From contig VYCX01000136.1 of assembly GCA_009843725.1 (NCBI GenBank), positions 1-8,864 on the forward strand: a stretch of DNA of 8,864 nt, written 5' to 3'. This document shows, piece after piece, positions 1 to 6,157 of this stretch (its first letter is position 1; each line of letters starts with the position of its first letter). Position numbers and translations under genes: made by a program. A model generated the notes under the pieces. That model was not told the DNA's origin. It did no database searches and was given only the letters and a program-made list of their open reading frames with translations. Source of the DNA: Boseongicola sp. SB0675_bin_26 (GTDB lineage: Bacteria > Pseudomonadota > Alphaproteobacteria > Rhodobacterales > Rhodobacteraceae).

Positions 1-4
1 CGCT

Positions 5-79
5 GGCCCGTTCGTCTATCGGTTAGGACGCCAGGTTTTCAACCTGGAAAGAGGGGTTCGATTCCCCTACGGGCTACCA
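5..79 (+). tRNA. tRNA-Glu (anticodon UUC)
   Basis: A complete cloverleaf can be drawn. The acceptor arm is GGCCCGT (5-11) paired with ACGGGCT (69-75), including one terminal G-U pair. The anticodon stem is CCAGG (31-35) with CCTGG (43-47), closing the loop TTTTCAA. The anticodon TTC lies at 38-40 and reads Glu codons. The T arm is GAGGGGTTCGATTCCCCT-like with a canonical TTCGA loop. The discriminator is A76 and CCA is encoded at 77-79. The gene lies at the window edge, so its promoter is not visible. Its 3' end is 9 bp from a truncated Rpn-family gene, which fits use of the tRNA 3' end as an insertion or deletion hotspot. Confidence 0.97.
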
Positions 80-88
80 TCGCAAGGT

Positions 89-487
89 TCAGACCGGCAA
101 GTCGCGTTCATCAATCGCGGCCAGCCAGAGCCGCGCCATGTAGCGTACAATCTGCAGAGGTGTTCGAGCATCAACGCAGGACTTGTGTTCAAGCACTGCG
201 AAGGCCCAATTCTCGGCATCCTTCCGAAGCGGGATCCGAAAAGCGGCATCGGCCTGCGTAACCCGTCCTTTGCCGTCAATTGAGGAACCTTCGGCCTGTT
301 CCGGCACCTTATCAAGGTCGAGCCAGTCCACGTATTCTGGAGGAAGGTGATCTTGCAGAAACGCTCCTGCGCGTCTTGGATCCGAAACGATCTGCCTGAA
401 CAGGGCATCGTGCTTCCTGAAAGGCAGAACGGCGTCCGACTTCTGGCCGTTTCGGACCGTGGCACCGCCCCCGCCTCCACTGCCTCT
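89..487 (-). pseudogene. Rpn family recombination-promoting nuclease / putative transposase (YhgA-like), truncated relic
   Basis: This open frame on the minus strand is bounded by TGA at 488-490 and TGA at 89-91. From about position 421 downward it reads as the N-terminal part of the Rpn/YhgA-like family (PF04754, PD-(D/E)XK nuclease superfamily): KHDALFRQIVSDPRRAGAFL, then DHLPPEYVDWLDLDKVPEQ, then LRKDAENWAFAVLEHKS and TPLQIVRYMARLWLAA. The Glu in AVLEHKS sits in the strand that usually carries the nuclease active site. Family members are about 300 aa. Here only about 110 conserved residues remain before a stop after ERDLPV, so the C-terminal two thirds are missing. There is no in-frame ATG, GTG or TTG before the conserved start. 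The first such codon is GTG at 331, inside the conserved region, and would give an 80-aa stub. I infer a dead fragment left beside the tRNA. Family recognition is by memory of conserved blocks, not by a search. Confidence 0.75.
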
Positions 488-557
488 TCAGGTTGCCCTT
501 CGTCGGGTCGCTTCTGAACGCTCTTTCCTTATCGACTCTGGCAATCCACCAAATCCT

Positions 558-662
558 CTATCGGGATGGCAAGACCATCGCATGCGTGACGCGGGTGTCC
601 TTGTCAGGCCAGCGCCTTTCGAAATCCCACTCCGAAATCGGCCAGGCGGACTTTCGGCTCAT
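558..662 (-). CDS. Short hypothetical ORF (34 aa) downstream of a putative SOS promoter
   Basis: The ORF has ATG at 662-660 and TAG at 560-558. It begins MSRKSAWPISEWDFERRWPD and ends THAMVLPSR. I do not recognise it. It lies immediately downstream of a sigma70-like promoter with an overlapping LexA-type box (675-706), in the same orientation. The predicted transcription start near 670 would leave a leader of only about 8 nt and no Shine-Dalgarno sequence, so initiation would be nearly leaderless. The frame remains open after the TAG for many more codons (RIWWIARVDKERAF and onward). It could therefore be the 5' end of a longer gene interrupted by a nonsense mutation, and part of the same decayed insertion as the Rpn relic. 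It may equally be non-coding. Confidence 0.25.
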   Translation of the reverse strand: MSRKSAWPISEWDFERRWPDKDTRVTHAMVLPSR

Positions 663-674
663 CAGCACAGTCGT

Positions 675-706
675 GAACAATACATGAACATGTGCTTGCC
701 GGTCAA
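675..706 (-). promoter_or_regulatory. Putative sigma70 promoter overlapped by an alphaproteobacterial LexA (SOS) box
   Basis: Read on the minus strand, GTTCATGTATTGTTC spans 689-675. It is an exact GTTC-N7-GTTC, the direct-repeat operator known for LexA in many alphaproteobacteria. It overlaps a -10-like TATTGT (682-677). That element sits 18 bp from a -35-like TTGACC (706-701), which matches the consensus at five of six positions. An operator overlapping the -10 of an otherwise good promoter is the usual SOS arrangement. The -35 also lies within a perfect 7-bp inverted repeat, GTGCTTG (692-698) and CAAGCAC (704-710). Transcription would run toward the small ORF at 662-558 and the Rpn relic. 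The motifs are seen directly; LexA binding is inferred. Confidence 0.55.
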
Positions 707-710
707 GCAC

Positions 711-964
711 AATCTTTCACCAAGGCATTGGCGGGCACCGTTCAGGCACCGTCCGACCTGCGGCTGGCGGCAACGCTCAATTCGGCCGTCCCGCGCACCC
801 GCAATGCTGCGCCTGCAAGACCCTGGCCTCGGGCTTCACGACGGATCGCGACTGAAACGGCCAGACGCTCCACCCCGGCGGACATCAATCGCGCATTCCG
901 GCAACATCATCGTCGCATGGCATTTCATCGCTGCCTTGCGGCTATTCGAACTCCGCCGGCTGCG
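711..964. other. Intergenic stretch without a recognisable gene
   Basis: Between the SOS-like promoter and the 3' end of the sulfatase gene I see no protein that resembles a known family on either strand. The plus-strand open frames that cross it are Arg/Pro-rich, as expected for antisense shadows in GC-rich DNA. No hairpin followed by a T-run was found, so the terminator of the minus-strand operon is not obvious here. Confidence 0.5.
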
Positions 965-2533
965 TCAGGCAATCAACGTCGCTCTCGGACTCTCGTCCAT
1001 CTGGAACGCCAGGCGATGCGCCAATCGCAAGGCAAGTCGGCCACGCAACGAATCGTGCGCCGAGCTCTCCCAGAGATTCCGGGTCTCGTCCGGGTCAGCC
1101 TGAATGTCATACAGTTCGCCCCAGTCCTCGCCCGCGTAGATCGTGTATCGCCACTCCTTTGTCCTGAGCGTGCGCACCCGTGCCGGGCGTTTGAATCCAA
1201 GCTTTGCGGCCCCATCATTGAACTCGATCAACAACTCGTCTCGGTGTCCGCCCAGGCCCCCGGCACAGGAAAGAAAGCTCCTCCCCTGCACGCCCCGGTA
1301 TGGCGTCAGCCCAGCCCTGTCGACGATGGTGGGTCCGATATCAATGCTTGATGCCAGCGCGTCGGACACGCGAGCGGTCCTGTCTGCTGGGTCGGACCAG
1401 ATCATCGGCACTTGCGTCAGCGAGCGAAACGGCATGACCCCCTTCAGAAGGAGCCCGAAGTCTCCGAGGTAATCCCCGTGATCGGAAGTGAACAGGATCA
1501 CCGTGTTCTCGTATAGTCCGCGCTCCTTGAGCGCAGTGACGATTCGGCCAACGTGGTCGTCGATCATCGTGATCATGCCGGCCGTCAACGCCATTGCCTC
1601 GCGCAGTTCCTGGTCTCCTGCACGCATCGCCGTCTGCTTCGTGAACTGCCTGCCTCTCTCGCGGAAATTCCGCTCAAGCCATGCCAGCGGAGGAGGCGGA
1701 TTCTGATGCGCCTCGTACGGAAGGCGCAGCTCGAACTGGTCCGGCGAATACATGTCCCAGTACTTCCCGGGCGGATTGAACGGATGATGCGGATCCGGAA
1801 ACGAGACAAAGGCCAGAAACGGCGCATCGGCGCGCGCCGCGTCGCTCAGGTAGTCGATTGCCCGGTCCGCAACCCATGCCGTCGGATACAGGTCTTCCGG
1901 AACCGGGGTCCGGTACGCCTGCGGGCAGGCATAGTTGTGCGGCAACTCGTTCGCGTCGTCCCAGAGCGCCTGCCAGTCCGGCACCTGGTTCCGGAGCCAT
2001 TGCAGGTAGTGTCCCCGGCAGCGGTCGCCGTGCGCCGACGCCAGCTCGACGTGATCGAAGCCGAAATACGGCGTCCTGACCCTGTACTCTTCACTCTCGT
2101 AGAGCGCGGGGGCCTCCTGCGAGATGTCTTCCGCAAGCGGCTTCCAGGCCTCTTCGACCGGACGTGGCGGCAGGCCTTCAGGGTCGGGCAGATGCCGTGC
2201 CGGGTCGTGGGTGAAGGGCTGCAAATGGCTCTTGCCAATCAGCGCCGTATCGTAACCCGCCGCAGCGAGAACGTCTGCAAACGTGTTGGCCGAGGTCGGA
2301 AGGGTGCATCCGTTGTAGCGAAGCCCGTGCCGCGAAGGCATCCGGCCTGTCATGATCGAGGCGCGGTTCGGCATGCAGATCGGGGCCGCCACGTGAAAGT
2401 CCGAAAACCGGGTGCCACACGACGCAAGGGCGTCGACATTTGGCGTCTTGACGACGGGGTGGCCATAACAGCCAAGCCAATCAAAGCGCTGCTGGTCGGT
2501 GATCAGGAACAGGAAATTCGGGCGGCCCGTCAT
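965..2533 (-). CDS. Cys-type sulfatase (sulfatase-like hydrolase), cytoplasmic
   Basis: This is a 522-aa member of the type I sulfatase/alkaline phosphatase superfamily (COG3119), predicted to hydrolyse a sulfate ester. The N-terminal core strand RPNFLFLITDQQR carries the metal-binding Asp13 and Gln14. The signature C-M-P-N-R-A-S-I-M-T-G at residues 53-63 fits the CxPxR motif in which Cys53 is converted to formylglycine. Other active-site blocks are GKSH (Lys101, His103), FPDPHHPF (about 245-252) and TSDHGDYLGDFG (Asp351, His352), with Lys364 beyond. There is no signal peptide, so it should act in the cytoplasm. The start was chosen at 2533 because homology begins at MTGRPNFLF; a longer upstream frame encodes unrelated residues that overlap the permease gene. 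Its ATG overlaps the permease TGA as ATGA, and the nearest AAGGA is about 13 nt away, so translation probably depends on coupling. A phosphonate or phosphate ester hydrolase is an alternative within the superfamily. The maturing enzyme (FGE or anSME) is not in the window. Confidence 0.9.
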   Translation of the reverse strand: MTGRPNFLFLITDQQRFDWLGCYGHPVVKTPNVDALASCGTRFSDFHVAAPICMPNRASIMTGRMPSRHGLRYNGCTLPTSANTFADVLAAAGYDTALIGKSHLQPFTHDPARHLPDPEGLPPRPVEEAWKPLAEDISQEAPALYESEEYRVRTPYFGFDHVELASAHGDRCRGHYLQWLRNQVPDWQALWDDANELPHNYACPQAYRTPVPEDLYPTAWVADRAIDYLSDAARADAPFLAFVSFPDPHHPFNPPGKYWDMYSPDQFELRLPYEAHQNPPPPLAWLERNFRERGRQFTKQTAMRAGDQELREAMALTAGMITMIDDHVGRIVTALKERGLYENTVILFTSDHGDYLGDFGLLLKGVMPFRSLTQVPMIWSDPADRTARVSDALASSIDIGPTIVDRAGLTPYRGVQGRSFLSCAGGLGGHRDELLIEFNDGAAKLGFKRPARVRTLRTKEWRYTIYAGEDWGELYDIQADPDETRNLWESSAHDSLRGRLALRLAHRLAFQMDESPRATLIA

Positions 2534-4881
2534 GCCGTGCCCGCAGTCCTTCCCCGTGCACCGAATCGATGCCACGCCAGGATCGCGACGCCAGCCAGGA
2601 AGGCCGGTCCGTGAACCGCCGGATTGCCGGACATGACAAGCACGGCGAGCACAAGGCGAAGGCTCCAGTCCCATGTTGCCAGCGAGGTCCGGTCAAACCG
2701 TGCCAATGCACTGGCAAGGAGGGCAAGCGCAAGCAGCAGCCGCGCCAGAATCAGGGCCAACGCGCCCCAGTCCACCTTGCCGTCATAGCCCGGCAGATAG
2801 CTGCCGTCGGTCGCGCTTGGATCGAGGAAGGCCGCCTCGATCAGCAGCAGTTCGGGATTGAACGCGAACACGAAGGGAATGACGAACATCACGATCCCGA
2901 TCCGGACGGCCGCAAATCCGGTCTGCATGGGATCCTGCTTGGTTATCGACGCCGCGGCGAAGGCCGCCAGGGCAATGGGAGGCGTGATCGCTGATGCAAC
3001 CGCAAAGTAGAAGACGAACATGTGCGCCGTGAACACCGCCATGCCCAGGCCGGACAGGACCGGTCCCATCAGGAGGGCGACGTTCACGTAGGCTGGCACG
3101 GCGGGCATGCCCATGCCGAGCAAGACCGCCAGAACCATCGTGGCGACCAGCGCCAGGAGCTGGAAGACAAGCGATCCTCCCGCGCCCAGCCCGAGACTCT
3201 TCAGCCATCCGAGCACGTCAAGCGCGATGAACACCGGCAACCCTGTGAACTTCAGGCAGAAGTCGATGATCGTCACCGCGAGGAACATGAGATAGAGGGT
3301 GGAGATCAGGTATCCCGCATCCGCGAAGGCATCGATCAGCTTGCGGGGCCGCGCCCTCATCTTCGGATCAAGGAACAGGAGGATCACCAGAAACGCGACC
3401 GCCCACCAGCCCGCGCTTCCTGCATCGCCGGCCGAATTCTGGACGATCTTCAGCACCCAGGGCAGCGAGCTGACCTGGCATCCGGCCTCCGAGATCACGC
3501 GCTCGGCTCCGAGAAGCCAGCCTGCCAGCCCGCAGCCCACTTCTTCCTTGGTCGTAAGGAGCAACACGAGGATCAAGAGGATCGGTCCGAATATCATCCA
3601 GAGATTCAGAATGTCCTGGCGATCAAGCTCCATCTCGGGGGTAAGGCGACCCAAGGCCCTGATCTTCTGCTTGCGCGCCTGAAACACCACGGCCAGGAAC
3701 AGGCACAGGAAATAGGCAAGGGCCGGGATCGCGGCCGCGATGATGACCTGGCTGTACGGCACCCCGGTCAAGGCAGCCAGCACGAAGGCGGCGACGCCCA
3801 TCACCGGCGGCATGATCGAGCCGCCGGAAGAGGCCGCCGCCTCCATGGCGCCGGCAAAGACCTTCGAGAACCCGCGCTTCACCATCATCGGGATTGTCAG
3901 AACGCCCGTCGAAAGCACGTTCACGATCGGACCGCCGGTGATCGTTCCGAACATGGCCGAGGAAACGATTGCGGCATGCGCCGGGCCTCCCGCCAGATTG
4001 CGGGTCCAGCGAAACGCGAGCTTGATCAGCGACTGCCCGCCCGCCGAAGCCCCGAACAGCGATCCCAGGATCAGGTACGGGAAAATGGTGTTGAGGATGA
4101 TGTCCATGAAGCGGCCCAATAAGCCGCTCCCGTTGTTGACAAGAATGTCGTGCACCTTCGGGCGGCCGTCGCTCAGCAGTCTGGGTTCGCCAGCAAGCTT
4201 GGTCATCAGGTACTTGTTGATGTCGTCCGGGCCGTGAAAGTACCAGACCATGACGGTGAGAAACGTGTACGCCGCCACTCCGAGTGCCACGAGCACCAGA
4301 GGCAAGCCCCAGACCTTGATGTTGTAGCAAAGGAAAACAAGGATCGAGAGGCCCACGATCAGTACCAGCCAGCCGCCGGTCGTGCCGACACATTGCGGGT
4401 CCTCCACCGTCGTGGGCTCCGGCAATCCGTAGAGTTCGGCGAATTCCGTCTCCGCCTTCAGGCTTTCCGCGATCAGGCGCGCCCGCTCACCGGGGATCTG
4501 GTCGATGAGGCAGATGGCCTCGAACTCGATCAGGAAAGTCGTCGAGATCATCAGCGCAGTGACGACCAGCGCGACGTCCATGAAGAGCCCGAACCAGCGA
4601 CGGTGGGGAGACTTGCCGCTCCAGTCCCGCCACATCGAATGCTTCAGCGCCACGATGAGCATCATCAACGCGAAAATGATCGGGAAGAACCATTCGCGGG
4701 GGAACTTGCGGGCCGTGATCCAGTCGAGGCCCGTCAGGCTGCGCAGACCGTCCTCAAGCCCGGGAATGCCCGGGGTGGCGTTAAGCAGCCCGGCGATGAC
4801 GAACAGAACAGCCAGCACGTAAAGCAACCGCTCGGCAAAGGTTCGTGATGCCACTTCCGATCCGGCGTTTGCGTCGGCCAT
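2530..4881 (-). CDS. TRAP transporter fused permease subunit (TAXI type, DctQ-DctM fusion)
   Basis: This 783-aa polytopic inner-membrane protein forms the channel of a tripartite ATP-independent periplasmic (TRAP) transporter, driven by an ion gradient. Hydrophobic segments near residues 17-35, 63-80, 100-120 and 170-215 form the N-terminal small-subunit-like part. The DctM-like core spans about 255-690. It contains TGGPIVNVLSTGVLTIPMM (about 315-333), SSGGSIMPPVMGVAAFVLA (351-369), GMGMPAVPAYVN (589-600) and SAITPPIALAAFAAA (630-644), as in TRAP-fused proteins. A further two or three hydrophobic segments follow at about 705-770. The start was chosen at 4881 (MADANAGSEV) because AGGAGGG lies 10 nt upstream; an earlier ATG at 4908 lacks this. 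It is the middle gene of the operon, 116 bp after the binding protein and overlapping the sulfatase by 4 bp. A loop at about 440-475 holds Cys450 and Cys468. The substrate cannot be read from sequence. Confidence 0.93.
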   Translation of the reverse strand: MADANAGSEVASRTFAERLLYVLAVLFVIAGLLNATPGIPGLEDGLRSLTGLDWITARKFPREWFFPIIFALMMLIVALKHSMWRDWSGKSPHRRWFGLFMDVALVVTALMISTTFLIEFEAICLIDQIPGERARLIAESLKAETEFAELYGLPEPTTVEDPQCVGTTGGWLVLIVGLSILVFLCYNIKVWGLPLVLVALGVAAYTFLTVMVWYFHGPDDINKYLMTKLAGEPRLLSDGRPKVHDILVNNGSGLLGRFMDIILNTIFPYLILGSLFGASAGGQSLIKLAFRWTRNLAGGPAHAAIVSSAMFGTITGGPIVNVLSTGVLTIPMMVKRGFSKVFAGAMEAAASSGGSIMPPVMGVAAFVLAALTGVPYSQVIIAAAIPALAYFLCLFLAVVFQARKQKIRALGRLTPEMELDRQDILNLWMIFGPILLILVLLLTTKEEVGCGLAGWLLGAERVISEAGCQVSSLPWVLKIVQNSAGDAGSAGWWAVAFLVILLFLDPKMRARPRKLIDAFADAGYLISTLYLMFLAVTIIDFCLKFTGLPVFIALDVLGWLKSLGLGAGGSLVFQLLALVATMVLAVLLGMGMPAVPAYVNVALLMGPVLSGLGMAVFTAHMFVFYFAVASAITPPIALAAFAAASITKQDPMQTGFAAVRIGIVMFVIPFVFAFNPELLLIEAAFLDPSATDGSYLPGYDGKVDWGALALILARLLLALALLASALARFDRTSLATWDWSLRLVLAVLVMSGNPAVHGPAFLAGVAILAWHRFGARGRTAGTA

Positions 4882-4891
4882 TGCGACCCTT

Positions 4892-4898
4892 CCCTCCT
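4892..4898 (-). promoter_or_regulatory. Shine-Dalgarno sequence of the TRAP permease gene
   Basis: AGGAGGG on the minus strand is followed 10 nt later by ATG at 4881. This fixes the permease start over the upstream in-frame ATG at 4908, which would place the site inside the coding region. Its strength suggests the permease is initiated independently of the binding-protein gene. Confidence 0.75.
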
Positions 4899-4935
4899 CG
4901 CGGGGCATGGTGCCGCCCGCCTCGGCGACACGAAT

Positions 4936-4965
4936 GCCGGACCGTCCGCGTCCGGACGGTCCGGC
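4936..4965 (-). repeat. Perfect 13-bp GC-rich hairpin between binding-protein and permease genes
   Basis: The arms GCCGGACCGTCCG (4936-4948) and CGGACGGTCCGGC (4953-4965) are exact reverse complements around a 4-nt loop, CGTC. A second, overlapping pairing, ATGCCGG (4934-4940) with CCGGCAT (4965-4971), is also possible. The hairpin starts about 33 nt after the binding-protein stop and ends about 38 nt before the permease SD. No T-run follows on the minus strand, so a simple intrinsic terminator is unlikely. The placement fits a 3'-end mRNA stabiliser or partial attenuator that keeps the binding protein in excess over the membrane subunit, as known for other transporter operons. The structure is seen directly; the role is inferred. 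Confidence 0.7.
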
Positions 4966-4997
4966 CGGCATCTCACTTGGTCAAGCCGGAGGCGGCG

Positions 4998-6047
4998 TCA
5001 CGGCTTGGCGCAGTCCGGCACTGTGTAGCCCGCCTCCTCCCAAGCGCGCACGGCACCAGGATGGTATTTCAGGGGCATCGCACCGCACATGCCGGTCGTG
5101 GACGTGTCCTCGATCTCGCCCAAGGAAACGTTCGGCAGGAACGGCGTCTTTGACTTGATTGCGTCAAGGTTGTCGAGAACGGCCTTCGTCAACCGGTAGG
5201 CCGTCTCCTCGTCCATCTCCTTGCGCACGATCTCGCCACCGACCGTGGCTATGCCGCGAAACATGCCGTCTTCCGAAATAACCGTCACGCCTTCAGCCTG
5301 CACGGCCTCGCTGAGCGGGATTTCGAGCCTGCCCGAACCGGGAGCGCTCATGTATTTCTGTGCCGCCTCACCCTCGAAGATGTCCTTCGGCATCGACCAC
5401 ATGGTCATGGCCCCGGCTGCCACGGCTTGTGTATGTCGGCCGTCGGGGAAACTCGACGGAAGCACGAATGCATCTGCCGAACCGTCTGTCATGGTCTTGA
5501 CCGCCTGGTCCCAGTTCACCTGCACGCCGGTATAGTCCTCGCCGTCGACAAGGCCTGTCGCAATCTTGACAACGCCGCGGGCATTGGTCAGCGCTGCGCC
5601 CCGCGGCGGACCGTTGTAAATCGTCTTGCCCTCGAGGTCATCCCAGCCCTTGACGGAAGAGCTGTTGTATGCGGACAAGGTGAACGCCCCCAGCCTGTAC
5701 GTGTAGAGAACGGCAAGACGGTCCACGTACTCCGCTCCGGTTTCCGCTCCGAGCTTTGCGTAAGGTCCTGCTCCCCTGGACAGCAGGAACGGCAAAATGA
5801 ACGGCGTGGCCGTGATGTCCGTCTTCCCCTCCGCCACGTTTTGGACCGAGTTTGTCAGCGTCTGGCCGGTGGCCACCTGGATGTTCGCAATGCCGGCGGC
5901 CGAAGCGAACTCGCCAAGCGACAGAACGGTGTTGCCGGGCACGCCGGTGGCGTTTGCCGTTTCCGCCGTCAGGTTCTGCTGCGCAGTGGCGGCGCCCGCA
6001 AGCATTGCCGTCGCGGCCAGTGCAGCTGCAATTTTCGTGAACTTCAT
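4998..6047 (-). CDS. TAXI family TRAP transporter substrate-binding protein
   Basis: This 349-aa periplasmic binding protein would capture the substrate and deliver it to the fused TRAP permease encoded next. Residues 1-22 form a signal peptide: a Lys-containing n-region (MKFTK), a hydrophobic core and AATA before QQ. The mature chain has the two-lobed TAXI (TRAP-associated extracytoplasmic immunogenic) layout, including VATGQTLTNSVQNVAEGKTD (about 58-77), DDLEGKTIYNGPPRGAA (about 136-152) and a later ADAFVLPSSFPDGR block (191-204). Cys321 and Cys346 near the C-terminus could form a disulfide. The start at 6047 was chosen because GGGAGGA lies about 5 nt upstream and it gives an N-terminal signal peptide; a start 12 codons earlier would place polar residues before it. 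It is the first gene of the operon and diverges from the ThDP enzyme across a repeat-bearing intergenic region. Family assignment is supported by the adjacent TRAP permease; sequence similarity alone is moderate. Confidence 0.88.
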   Translation of the reverse strand: MKFTKIAAALAATAMLAGAATAQQNLTAETANATGVPGNTVLSLGEFASAAGIANIQVATGQTLTNSVQNVAEGKTDITATPFILPFLLSRGAGPYAKLGAETGAEYVDRLAVLYTYRLGAFTLSAYNSSSVKGWDDLEGKTIYNGPPRGAALTNARGVVKIATGLVDGEDYTGVQVNWDQAVKTMTDGSADAFVLPSSFPDGRHTQAVAAGAMTMWSMPKDIFEGEAAQKYMSAPGSGRLEIPLSEAVQAEGVTVISEDGMFRGIATVGGEIVRKEMDEETAYRLTKAVLDNLDAIKSKTPFLPNVSLGEIEDTSTTGMCGAMPLKYHPGAVRAWEEAGYTVPDCAKP

Positions 6048-6068
6048 CTTGTCCTCCCAATCAAAAGC

Positions 6069-6096
6069 TGGCCAATTCTGCACGTGGCCAGTTCTG
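6069..6096. promoter_or_regulatory. Repeated operator-like motif in the divergent promoter region
   Basis: TGGCCAATTCTG (6069-6080) recurs as TGGCCAGTTCTG (6085-6096), identical at 11 of 12 positions with a 16-bp period. The same bases give a perfect inverted repeat, CTGGCCA (6068-6074) and TGGCCAG (6085-6091), because TGGCCA is itself palindromic. The motif lies in the 110-bp region between the divergent starts at 6047 and 6158, where a shared regulator would bind. For the minus-strand operon, a weak -35-like TTGCAT (6132-6127) and -10-like TAGGTT (6110-6105), 16 bp apart, would put transcription start just before the repeats, so a repressor there could block it. The repeats are seen directly. 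The promoter guess is weak, and no regulator gene is in the window. Confidence 0.45.
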
Positions 6097-6157
6097 GGGA
6101 GAAGAACCTACCCATCCCCATCGATCATGCAAGCGGATATTGGAGCGCCCGAGACGC

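Noticed and set aside
692..710. Perfect 7-bp stem GTGCTTG/CAAGCAC considered as a terminator of the sulfatase operon
   Set aside because: No T-run follows it on the minus strand, and it coincides with the -35 of the SOS-like promoter. On the plus strand it is followed only by AATCTTT and no plus-strand gene ends there.
459..1351. Long plus-strand open frames of about 215 codons across the tRNA-sulfatase interval
   Set aside because: They are Arg/Pro/Ala-rich, match no family I know, and the distal part is antisense to the sulfatase gene. They are typical GC-rich shadow frames.
1553..2614. Plus-strand 353-codon open frame opposite the sulfatase
   Set aside because: It is Arg-rich, has no recognisable motifs, and mirrors a well-supported sulfatase reading frame.
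2530..2674. Upstream extension of the sulfatase (47 residues before MTGRPNF)
   Set aside because: The extension overlaps the permease 3' end, has no similarity to sulfatases and no signal peptide. The ATGA overlap start fits far better.
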